Shown here: in pieces, positions 15,101-21,096 of the stretch
How the letters are laid out: each line of letters opens with the position of its first letter
Position numbering within the stretch: the stretch's first letter is position 1
NCBI GenBank assembly: GCA_002395605.1
Contig: DGXO01000074.1
Span: 8,137 to 30,417, forward strand
From: Bacteroidales bacterium UBA4230
GTDB lineage: Bacteria; Bacteroidota; Bacteroidia; Bacteroidales; UBA932
Reading direction: 5' to 3'
Length of the DNA: 22,281 nucleotides
Position numbers and translations under genes: made by a program
Notes under the pieces: generated by a model
The model's input: the letters and a program-made list of their open reading frames with translations, nothing else
Database searches by the model: none
Told to the model about the DNA's origin: nothing

Positions 15101-15438
15101 GCAAAAGCCTCCGGAAGGAGTTCATTCAGAATCACTTCAATGGCTTCGTCCTCTTCCTTCACAAGTTTGTCGCTCTCCGTTGCAAGGGCCTCCTTTTCCT
15201 CTACGGGAATGTCTTCCTCTATGCGGGCCTTGAGCTCCGCTATGCGGTCTTCGAAGGGCTTCTCTACCTCGAAGATACGGGCACGGAGGCCGGCGCTGCG
15301 CTCTCGCAGGCCGTCGTTGGACAGGGCGTCTATTTCAGGGTATGCGGCAAGCACCTTGTCAAGATAGGGCCTGATAGCCTTCATGTCACGGTCACTCTTT
15401 GAGCCGAAAAGTTTCTTTAGTATATCTGCTACTGCCAT
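12124..15438 (-). CDS. secA: SecA, preprotein translocase ATPase
   Basis: SecA drives export of unfolded proteins through SecYEG. The 1104-residue form is normal for Bacteroidota, which carry extra segments compared with the approximately 900 residues of E. coli; here a long charged N-terminal insertion (about residues 55-105). Walker A is MATGEGKTL (201-209), DEVD is at 307-310 followed by SVLIDDARTPLIISG, the helicase motif MAGRGTD and the arginine-finger segment QLRGRAGRQGDPG follow in the second RecA-like domain, and the C-terminal zinc motif is complete (C1087, C1089, C1098, H1099 in CPCGSGLKYKNCH). A start 19 codons upstream is possible but would overlap the promoter boxes, so ATG 15438 (MAVADILKKLFG) is chosen. 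Monocistronic by promoter and terminator. Confidence 0.97.
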   Translation of the reverse strand: MAVADILKKLFGSKSDRDMKAIRPYLDKVLAAYPEIDALSNDGLRERSAGLRARIFEVEKPFEDRIAELKARIEEDIPVEEKEALATESDKLVKEEDEAIEVILNELLPEAFAIMKSTARRFAQNETVEVTASEFDKQLAAEGRDFVEIAGDKAVWHNHWQAGGNEITWDMVHYDVQLIGGIVLNGGVKTNKEQRGMIAEMATGEGKTLVATLPVFLNALAGKGVHVVTVNDYLSKRDSEWMGPLYMFHGLSVDCIDKHKPNSDARRKAYECDITFGTNNEFGFDYLRDNMCSRMSDLVQRKHHYAIVDEVDSVLIDDARTPLIISGPMEKASGDEQFMEYRPYVENLYNKQRTLVNNTLNEAKKLISAGNEKDGGLLLYRCYKGLPKYQPLIKFLSEPGMKALMQKTEAYYMQDNEREMPTVTDPLYFVINEILNSVDMTDKGHDTLAGSVSDPNFFVLPDMGSAIAEITHDASLSPQEKAEKKDALMEDFSLKSERVHTVIQLLKAYAMFTKDVDYVIVDNKVKIVDESTGRIMEGRRWSDGLHQAVEAKENVKVEAATQTFATITLQNYFRMYHKLAGMTGTAETEAGEFWDIYKLDVVVIPTNRPVIRDDQNDIIYKTKKAKFNAVIDKVVELSKAGRPVLVGTTDVETSELLARMMSIRGIKANVLNAKEHAREAEIVAQAGQSGKVTIATNMAGRGTDIKLTPEVKEAGGLAIIGTTRHDSRRVDRQLRGRAGRQGDPGSSCFYISLEDDLMRKFGSERIAGVVDRLGMADDEALVSGMLSKSIESAQRRVEENHFGWRKRTLEYDDVMNYQREAVYSRRRNALSGERIEIDVQNMMEDTANILVQQSEGMSFQEFEEYVIGKLSIDLGFDEAFYKSAGKKEISEKLTQHMQEVYARRMDTMIQRVNPVIKTVYEKQGSMYENIAIPITNGKKQLTLSVNLKKAYETESREIAKALSRSIILYYIDDYWKQHLRDMDDLRQSVQNAAYEQKDPLVVYKLESYNLFTEMLEKLNEEVLTFLLRAFIPLRDASDAREARPATQPSRNLQQMHQTDPSQLSTNAQQQGRMPVRVDKHVGRNDPCPCGSGLKYKNCHGKGVV

Positions 15439-15464
15439 ATATAGTACTATATTCTTAAATCTTA

Positions 15465-15496
15465 CAAAGATACAAAGTTTGCCACTATTATACAAA
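15465..15496 (-). promoter_or_regulatory. secA promoter
   Basis: On the minus strand: TTTG (15496-15493), 20 bases, TATCTTTG (15472-15465). The boxes are identical to those of the uraA promoter and match the Bacteroidota consensus. Transcription would start near 15458, about 20 bases before ATG 15438, which rules out the upstream in-frame ATG at 15495. Confidence 0.75.
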
Positions 15497-15537
15497 AAAC
15501 ATTCCCCCGCCTCTGTCCTGCCATACTGTCAGAACAC

Positions 15538-15641
15538 TTCCGGAACTCGGGACCCGCATTTTTGCTGTTTTTTGCCGGTTTTCACTTCTTTCCGGAACTC
15601 GGAACCCGCATTTTGGCCACTTTTTGCCGATGTTCACTCAC
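15538..15641. repeat. Two tandem 52-base repeat units overlapping the end of a glycosyltransferase gene
   Basis: Unit 1 (15538-15589) and unit 2 (15590-15641) both start TTCCGGAACTCGG, continue with ACCCGCATTTT, share TTTTTGCCG and end near TTCACT; about four fifths of positions agree. Each contains the palindrome TTCCGGAA, and unit 1 also has CGGGACCCG. Unit 2 supplies the last codons of the GT2 gene (residues ...EHRQKVAKMRVPSSGKK), and the gene stops at the boundary (15582-15584 within unit 1). The gap between this gene and secA (15439-15581) holds unit 1 and the secA promoter. Confidence 0.75.
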
Positions 15642-16430
15642 TGCATGCAGCTGAGAAAGGATTTTCCTGAAGTATTTGAAAGGAAGCAGGCTGCGGTATT
15701 TGACAGTTTTCACAAGAGTGAATGCCAGCACCCATAAAAATTGCAGCCACAAAGGACGGTTGACGTTGCAAAGGCGCACCAGGGAGCCGTTGTAGTAGTT
15801 ACGGAACACCGTCTTGTCCAGAGGCTCAGGTCTTTCGGCCCTGTCATGTACCGCACGGGCCACCGGCACCACCCCTATCTTGTAGCCGTGATACCTTGCC
15901 CTGTTGCACCAGTCGTCGTCCTGCCCGTAAAACGGGAAAAGCGTCTCATTGAAAAGTCCCACTTTCTCCACCGCCTTCATGTTCACAAGCCAGTGCGCCG
16001 CAGGAGGAGTTTTATCCTTTTTGAATAATATATCAAGTTCTTCAAAGCCTTCCCGGTACTGCAGGGGGCTCAGGACGGCGAATTCAGGGTTGGCTTCGGC
16101 GGCCGCGACAAGCGTTTCAAGGGCGCCTTCCTCCAGCCAGGCATCCTGGTTGAGGAGGTAGACATAGTCATAGCCCCTTTGCAAGGCGTACTCCATTCCC
16201 TTGTTGTTGGGGACGGAAAAGCCAAGGTTTTCGGCACTTCTTATAAGCCGGGCCGAAGGAAAATGCGAAGCCACGAAGTCTGCGCTTCCGTCCGTGGAAT
16301 CGTTGTCCCAGACGTATACGTCTACCGCCATGCCAGGCACAGACACGGCATCTCCGGTTACAGAGCCAAGGCAGCGTTCCAGCCACTTCACTCCGTTGTA
16401 CGATACAACTATTACAAGTACTTTTTTCAT
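15582..16430 (-). CDS. Glycosyltransferase family 2 (rhamnosyltransferase-like)
   Basis: A 282-residue GT-A inverting transferase resembling WbbL-type rhamnosyltransferases. The nucleotide-sugar domain starts VLVIVVSYNGVKWLERCL; WDNDSTDGS is at 41-49, NLGFSVPNNKG at 68-78, and the DXD-like segment is LLNQDAW (92-98; D96). The acceptor/base region is GQDDDW (169-174). A hydrophobic stretch near residues 225-245 may touch the membrane. Its start overlaps the preceding GT2 stop (ATGA at 16427-16430), so it is coupled to it as the last gene of the glycan operon. The C-terminal 18 or so residues are encoded by a repeat unit, so the native end of the protein may have been replaced. Sugar donor and acceptor are unknown. 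Confidence 0.9.
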   Translation of the reverse strand: MKKVLVIVVSYNGVKWLERCLGSVTGDAVSVPGMAVDVYVWDNDSTDGSADFVASHFPSARLIRSAENLGFSVPNNKGMEYALQRGYDYVYLLNQDAWLEEGALETLVAAAEANPEFAVLSPLQYREGFEELDILFKKDKTPPAAHWLVNMKAVEKVGLFNETLFPFYGQDDDWCNRARYHGYKIGVVPVARAVHDRAERPEPLDKTVFRNYYNGSLVRLCNVNRPLWLQFLWVLAFTLVKTVKYRSLLPFKYFRKILSQLHAVSEHRQKVAKMRVPSSGKK

Positions 16431-17359
16431 GGCTTGAACCGCACAAACAATTCCTTAGGAGTTTTACTTGAAAACACCGCCTTCATTACGTTGATGGCCG
16501 TTTTTCGCATGATTACGTTGCGTCCTTTGCGGGGAAGGAAGAGGTATTTTACGGCCCTCAGGGCCTCGAAGCCCCACACAAAACACTTGAGCCACAAAGG
16601 CTCTCCATAGAAAATCATTGAGCCCCGGACACGGGCCGGCTTTATGGCCTGCTCAATTGCCGACACTGAGCCACCGGCAATGTGCGTGACACTTATGCGG
16701 GAATCGGCCCAAACCGAATATCCCATGTCATTGAGCTTGTGCCCAAGGGCAATGTCCTCCGGCGTAAAGAAAAAGCGCTCGTCAAACCAGCCGACACTGC
16801 GGAAAATGTCGGTTTTTACAAGGAAACACGCCCCGTTGAGCGTGTAGGTGCGGAAAAGGCCGTCACGCATTGTCCAGATGGACGGAAGGGTCTCATTTAC
16901 AAGATGCAGGTAATGCTTTGCGTAGAGTGACGGACTCCACGGTCCCCTGCCGCAGGTTTGCTCCCTGCCACCGGGAAAGCGTATGCACGGAGACACCGCC
17001 GCGGCATTTTCCGGGAGGCTTTCCATATCCATCACAAGGGAGTCTATGAGAGGCTCCGTGAGGAAGGTGTCGTCATTGAGGATGAGGCAATACCGTCCCG
17101 TAACCTCCTTCAGGGCAAGGTTGTTGTTCTCTGAGAATCCCCTTGTTTCGGCACTAGGGATCACCTTGACCCAGGGGAACTGCATACGCAGGGCCTCCAG
17201 GTTTTCCGGAGAAAACATATAGGCCACAACAAAGGTTTCATAACTCACCGACGTATACGCCCTTATGCTGTCCAGGCACGGGAAAAGGATGTCCGGACGG
17301 TTCATGCACACTATGACTATGCTTACCTGAGGCATATGGCAAGGACTGTTTTTCTCCAT
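16427..17359 (-). CDS. Glycosyltransferase family 2
   Basis: A 310-residue GT-A transferase. The domain begins VSIVIVCMNRPDILFPCLDSI (from residue 12), with RGFSENNNLAL (73-83), the DXD-like LILNDDTFL (92-100; D96, D97), a middle segment TLNGACFLVKTDIFRSVGWFDERFFFTPEDIALGHKL with the catalytic E-D pair, and a basic, hydrophobic C-terminus (KCFVWGFEALRAVKYLFLPRKGR) that may sit on the membrane. Starting at ATG 17359 it overlaps the previous gene by 37 bases; the internal ATG at 17335 (MPQVSIVIV) gives a more typical GT2 N-terminus and only 13 bases of overlap. It is coupled to the next GT2. Donor and acceptor are unknown. Confidence 0.9.
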   Translation of the reverse strand: MEKNSPCHMPQVSIVIVCMNRPDILFPCLDSIRAYTSVSYETFVVAYMFSPENLEALRMQFPWVKVIPSAETRGFSENNNLALKEVTGRYCLILNDDTFLTEPLIDSLVMDMESLPENAAAVSPCIRFPGGREQTCGRGPWSPSLYAKHYLHLVNETLPSIWTMRDGLFRTYTLNGACFLVKTDIFRSVGWFDERFFFTPEDIALGHKLNDMGYSVWADSRISVTHIAGGSVSAIEQAIKPARVRGSMIFYGEPLWLKCFVWGFEALRAVKYLFLPRKGRNVIMRKTAINVMKAVFSSKTPKELFVRFKP

Positions 17360-18069
17360 AGGAGACGGATGTTGTACTTAAGGTTGGTCCAATTCAGTTT
17401 CCCGGGAATATTCTTTGGGCCGATAACCGGGTGGTTCACATAATTCACGTATGGAACATTTCTGGCATTAAGCCCCGGGCCGAACAGGAGGCCTGGCTTC
17501 AGGCCGGTTTCATGGAGCGCCGGGGTAAAGGCAAGCTGGTCACGGCTGCCGCCGGATTCCACCAAATACTGCCACCAGAGGTTGTCCAGGGCCACTATCT
17601 CAGGATTACAGTGAGCCCGCGCAAGGATATTTGTTTCGGCAAGGCCGGCATGGCGGGGCATATCCATGTCCTTAAGGAACCTGTGCCATTTCAGGGCGGT
17701 ACGCGTACTCACCTTATCTTTCAGGTAGCAGTACCTCAGCTCTTCCCAGACGCAGTCCCTTTGGGGATGCTCCAGCATGGCAATATTGTCTCCTGCAAAG
17801 TCATAAAAATCAGGTGTGGCAATCTGCAGATTGGCATCCATGAAAATGGAATACTGATATTCCGGGAACAGCACATGCGGATGCATCTTTGCCCAGCGGG
17901 CGCGCATCACGGAACTTCCCTCATATGGAATGGGCCTAAGCTGCCACACACCATCCTGCCCCTCACGGTCTCCGTAGCACACGTAGTCCCAGTCCGGGGA
18001 AACTGCCGCGGGCTGCTCCAGACGGTCATAGCCGCCCGTAAGGACTGTGTACACTACTTTCCCTGCCAT
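17323..18069 (-). CDS. DUF616 glycosyltransferase-like protein (TOD1/MUCI70 family)
   Basis: A 248-residue protein of the DUF616 family (PF04765), known from the plant proteins TOD1 and MUCI70 and found in bacterial polysaccharide loci. The hallmark N-terminus VVYTVLTGGYDRLEQP (5-20) is followed by PDWDYVCYGD (25-34), RARWAKMHPHVLFPEYQYSIFMDANLQI (56-83; D78 in a DxN motif) and NPEIVALDNLWWQYL further on. No signal peptide is present. It lies between a flippase and two GT2 genes, with overlaps on both sides (16 and 37 bases), so it probably adds a sugar to the same glycan. Catalytic activity of bacterial members is little studied; the function is inferred. Confidence 0.82.
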   Translation of the reverse strand: MAGKVVYTVLTGGYDRLEQPAAVSPDWDYVCYGDREGQDGVWQLRPIPYEGSSVMRARWAKMHPHVLFPEYQYSIFMDANLQIATPDFYDFAGDNIAMLEHPQRDCVWEELRYCYLKDKVSTRTALKWHRFLKDMDMPRHAGLAETNILARAHCNPEIVALDNLWWQYLVESGGSRDQLAFTPALHETGLKPGLLFGPGLNARNVPYVNYVNHPVIGPKNIPGKLNWTNLKYNIRLLWRKTVLAICLR

Positions 18070-19592
18070 GGCAACTTACTCATTACAAAGGACTTCTCCC
18101 CTTCCGTCAGGCCCACCTGCCATATTGATGTTGCCATTGTAATGCATCCAAGGGACGCAGTTACAAGGAAACGCCACCACTGGGCAGGGAGGACCTCGGG
18201 GATGAAAGAAATGACAATGAGTGACATGAGTCCGGGAGCCAGGGCGGGCCAGATGCCTTTCCTAAAGTAATACTTCATCTGCAGGCCGGTCTCCTGCTGT
18301 GCAACCAGCATCATAATCACGGACTTTACTATGTATATGCCAAAGAAGGCAACATATCCGCTCCAAGCGGGGGCTCCAAGGCGATAGGCGACATAAGTTA
18401 TGGGAAATGCCAGGGATGCCACCAGACTGGTCCAGATATAATACCGGCGTATCCTGCCGCCGGCTTGTACCAGTACATTAAGAGTGCCCGGCGTGAAGTC
18501 TATCACAAAGCATAGCAGGGTGAGCTTGGTAAAGAAAGCTGCCTCTTGAGGAATATCGGCCCCAAGCCACAAGGCCAGGATGGTATCGGCATCCGTAAAA
18601 AACGGCAGGGCTATGGTCCAGAGAATCCAGAAATAGTACTTTGAGCCTTTGCACACAAGCTCATAAGCGTATTCCTTGTTACCGCCAACATAGGCCTTGG
18701 TAAGGGCTGGATTCAGCGCCAGGGCTATGTTGGTGGCAAACTGGCGCACCACCTGCTCCACTTTGTCGGCCACTCCCCTGGCAGCGTTTGCGCCAACCCC
18801 GAAGAAGAGGTTCATGAGCTGGTTGATTCCCTGGGTGTTAAGCATATATGCCCCGCTGCCAAGGAAGTTCCATCCTGCGAAGGCTCCCATTTCACGCACC
18901 AGCGAACCTTCGGCCTTCCATGGGGTACGGGATTCAGGGAAACGGACCATTGCATAAGCGGCGTAGGCACCTCTTGAGAGCAGTGCTACCAAAACAAGCA
19001 TCCAGGCGTACACTACAAGTTTATCGGCCGAAGAAAACCACACTGCCGCGGCTACGCCAAGTTTGAGGATGGCTTCGAGGATTGAGATAACGGCATAAGC
19101 GCCCATGTGCTCGTGGGCGTTGATATCGGCCGTAAAGGGAATGCTAAGGAGGTTGACAAGGAGCACCAGCATGGAGGTCTGAAGGACCACGTGGGCCGCA
19201 TGCATACGCTCCGGCGGAATTACCATCTTATTTCCAAGATACCACAATCCCACGGTTTCTGTGAGGATGATTATAAGGAGGCAGAACCCCGCCATTACAG
19301 CCAGACTGGTGCCGAAGATGATCCGAAGCCGGGCCATATCCCCCTTTCCCAGCCCCACGGTGATATATCGGCTGATTGCAGAGACAACCGTGTTCATCAC
19401 CAGCATGAACATGGTCACAACGCCTCCCACGGCATTGTACACACCATAGTCCGTAATTCCCAGGGAGCGAAGTATTACCCTATATGTGAAAAGGCCAATG
19501 AGAATCATCAGCCCCATACGGAAATACAGAAGGATAGTGTTACGCGCAATCCTTCTGCTGCTCTCCGATATTCCGCCCCCTTGTGTGTCCAT
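18054..19592 (-). CDS. Wzx-like polysaccharide flippase (MOP/MATE superfamily)
   Basis: A 512-residue membrane protein with about 12-14 hydrophobic helices. The start SSRRIARNTILLYFRMGLMILIGLFTYRVILRSLGITDYGVYNAVGG is that of oligosaccharide flippases (PF01943/PF13440 type), including the conserved LGxxDYGxYN segment. VLVQAGGRIRRYYIWTSLVASL in the second half also fits. It would move undecaprenyl-linked oligosaccharides from the cytoplasmic to the periplasmic side. As first gene of the glycan operon it overlaps the DUF616 gene by 16 bases. No polymerase or chain-length gene is in view, so the operon may be one part of a larger set. I found no convincing -7 box upstream. Confidence 0.9.
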   Translation of the reverse strand: MDTQGGGISESSRRIARNTILLYFRMGLMILIGLFTYRVILRSLGITDYGVYNAVGGVVTMFMLVMNTVVSAISRYITVGLGKGDMARLRIIFGTSLAVMAGFCLLIIILTETVGLWYLGNKMVIPPERMHAAHVVLQTSMLVLLVNLLSIPFTADINAHEHMGAYAVISILEAILKLGVAAAVWFSSADKLVVYAWMLVLVALLSRGAYAAYAMVRFPESRTPWKAEGSLVREMGAFAGWNFLGSGAYMLNTQGINQLMNLFFGVGANAARGVADKVEQVVRQFATNIALALNPALTKAYVGGNKEYAYELVCKGSKYYFWILWTIALPFFTDADTILALWLGADIPQEAAFFTKLTLLCFVIDFTPGTLNVLVQAGGRIRRYYIWTSLVASLAFPITYVAYRLGAPAWSGYVAFFGIYIVKSVIMMLVAQQETGLQMKYYFRKGIWPALAPGLMSLIVISFIPEVLPAQWWRFLVTASLGCITMATSIWQVGLTEGEKSFVMSKLPWQGK

Positions 19593-19687
19593 AAATATAT
19601 CGTTGCAAGTTACGAATTATTTCGCAAATAACCATTATTTCCTCCTGGAATGGCTGATAAACTCCATTCAGAAAAGGCATCAAACCG

Positions 19688-19799
19688 AGCGTAAAATGTA
19701 TATGACTCACAATCAGCGCATTACGCAAAGTGCTCCCACTTGTTTCGAGGGGAGCACTTTGCATAAATGCCTATGTATGAGGCGTTTAGATTTTACGCT
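19688..19799. repeat. 112-base imperfect palindrome (two 50-base arms, 12-base loop), MITE-like
   Basis: The arms 19688-19737 and 19750-19799 are reverse-complementary at 37 of 50 positions with no gap needed. The match is perfect at the outer ends (10 bases, AGCGTAAAAT / ATTTTACGCT) and at the centre (13 bases, GCAAAGTGCTCCC / GGGAGCACTTTGC), around the loop acttgtttcgag. A further nine-base match, AAGGCATCA (19674-19682) with TGATGCCTT (19809-19817), lies just outside. The element fills the gap after the spt gene and touches its stop codon (19798-19800). No T-run follows the stem, so it is not a standard terminator; a mobile-element remnant or structured RNA are the alternatives. The rest of the 205-base gap (19593-19687) shows nothing else. 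Confidence 0.7.
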
Positions 19800-20991
19800 A
19801 TGCCTTGATGATGCCTTCTTCCTTGAACACCTTAGTGAGGGCTTCAACGGCCCTGTCCACTTGCTCACGGGTGTGGGTGGCCATAAGGGAGAAGCGGATG
19901 AGGGTGTCCTGAGGGGCGCATGCCGGCGGAATTACGGAGTTGATGAAAACGCCTTCGTCAAATGCGCGCTTGGTCACGATGAAAGTCTTCTCAAGATCTC
20001 GCACATAAAGGGGAATGATAGGGCTTTCGGTTTCTCCAATCTCAAAGCCTTCCTCCTTGAAACGCCTTAAAGCATAGTTGGTTACGTCCCAGAGCTTGGT
20101 GATGCGTTCCGGTTCCTTCTGGATAATGTGAAGGGCTTCCAGGGCCGAAGCCGTGGCTGCCGGGGTGTCCGAAGCCTGGAAGATATATGTGCGGGCGGTG
20201 TGACGGAGGTAGTTGATGATGACTTTATCGGCAGCAATGAAACCGCCGATTGCGGCAAGGCTCTTGGAGAAGGTGCCCATGATGAGGTCAATCTCATTGG
20301 TGAGGCCGAAGTGGTTGCAGACGCCGCGGCCCTGCTTTCCGAAAACGCCGATACCGTGGGCTTCGTCCACCATTATCACCACATTCTTGTACTTGTGCTT
20401 GAGCTCCACAATCTCAGGAAGCTTTGCAAGGTCTCCTTCCATTGAGAAAACGCCGTCTACCACAATGAGTTTCACGCTCTGGGGAGGGCAGCGCCTAAGG
20501 CACCTCTCAAGGTCCTTCATGTCGTTGTGCTTGTAGTGAAGGCCCTTTGCAAAGGAGAGCCTACGGCCGTCCACGATGGATGCGTGGTCACGGTCGTCGC
20601 AGATGATGAAATCGTCCTTCGTGAGAAGCTGGGGGATGACGCCGCTGTTGACGGTAAAGCCGGTGGAGAACACAAGGGCCTCGTCTTTGCCCACGAATTC
20701 GGCCAGCTCTTTCTCAAGCTGTACGTGGATGTCCAGGGTGCCGTTGAGGAAACGGGAGCCGGCGCAACCGGAACCGTATTTCTTGAGGGCTTCGATGCCG
20801 GCATTGATGACGCGTTCGTCACCGGTAAGGCCTGTATATGCATTGGAGCCGAACATCATGATCTTGTGACCGTCCATGGTGACCTCGGTTCCCTGTTTGG
20901 ATGTAATCTGGCGGAAGTAGGGATAGATGCCCTTCTCCATCATTTTCTGGGGAAGGTCATATTTTGCCAGTCTGGCGTGTAATAGTCCCAT
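19798..20991 (-). CDS. spt: Serine palmitoyltransferase (PLP-dependent alpha-oxoamine synthase)
   Basis: Catalyses condensation of L-serine with a long-chain acyl-CoA to 3-ketosphinganine, the entry step of sphingolipid synthesis in Bacteroidota. The 397-residue protein starts MGLLHARLAKYDLPQ and closely follows the Bacteroides enzymes. PLP-site residues are H136 (DHAS), D209 and H212 (DEAHG) and the Schiff-base lysine K243 in GTFSKSLA; the G-S-G-C-AGSR segment at 73-80 is typical. The related enzymes KBL (2-amino-3-ketobutyrate CoA ligase) and BioF share the fold, but GTEVTMDGHKIMMFGSNAYTGL and the C-terminal PVIPPACA-like segment (here VIPPACAPQDTLIRFS) point to Spt. Monocistronic with its own promoter. 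Nothing else for ceramide synthesis is in view. Confidence 0.9.
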   Translation of the reverse strand: MGLLHARLAKYDLPQKMMEKGIYPYFRQITSKQGTEVTMDGHKIMMFGSNAYTGLTGDERVINAGIEALKKYGSGCAGSRFLNGTLDIHVQLEKELAEFVGKDEALVFSTGFTVNSGVIPQLLTKDDFIICDDRDHASIVDGRRLSFAKGLHYKHNDMKDLERCLRRCPPQSVKLIVVDGVFSMEGDLAKLPEIVELKHKYKNVVIMVDEAHGIGVFGKQGRGVCNHFGLTNEIDLIMGTFSKSLAAIGGFIAADKVIINYLRHTARTYIFQASDTPAATASALEALHIIQKEPERITKLWDVTNYALRRFKEEGFEIGETESPIIPLYVRDLEKTFIVTKRAFDEGVFINSVIPPACAPQDTLIRFSLMATHTREQVDRAVEALTKVFKEEGIIKA

Positions 20992-21023
20992 ATCTTAGTA
21001 GGTTTTAGTTACAATTTAACATG

Positions 21024-21053
21024 CAAAATTACTAAAAAATTTTTTATCGCAAA
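21024..21053 (-). promoter_or_regulatory. spt promoter
   Basis: On the minus strand: TTTG (21053-21050), 18 bases, TAATTTTG (21031-21024), fitting the Bacteroidota consensus. Transcription would begin near 21017, about 26 bases before the spt ATG at 20991. The spacing is one or two bases shorter than at uraA and secA. Confidence 0.6.
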
Positions 21054-21071
21054 TATGTGCCTTTTTTTTCG

Positions 21072-21079
21072 TACCTTTG
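21072..21079 (+). promoter_or_regulatory. Candidate -7 element of glnS
   Basis: TACCTTTG matches TAnnTTTG exactly and lies 17 bases before ATG 21097. Only T-rich sequence, without a clear TTTG, is found at the -33 position. It faces the spt promoter across the 105-base gap. Confidence 0.5.
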
Positions 21080-21096
21080 ACGGTTAATATATTTTT

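Noticed and set aside
15439..15495. Longer SecA starting at ATG 15495
   Set aside because: The added 19 residues would contain the promoter boxes 15465-15496, and SecA proteins start near MAVADILKKLFG.
17431..18270. Open frame of 279 codons on the + strand over the DUF616 and flippase genes
   Set aside because: Spans the junction of two genes with good family matches on the other strand; no start signal or domain.
19725..19762. Plain Rho-independent terminator for spt
   Set aside because: The 13-base stem is strong but is not followed by a T-run in either direction, and it is only the centre of a much longer palindrome.
19688..19799. Integron attC site or CRISPR-type repeat
   Set aside because: No GTTRRRY/RYYYAAC core sites, no integrase and no repeated spacer pattern.
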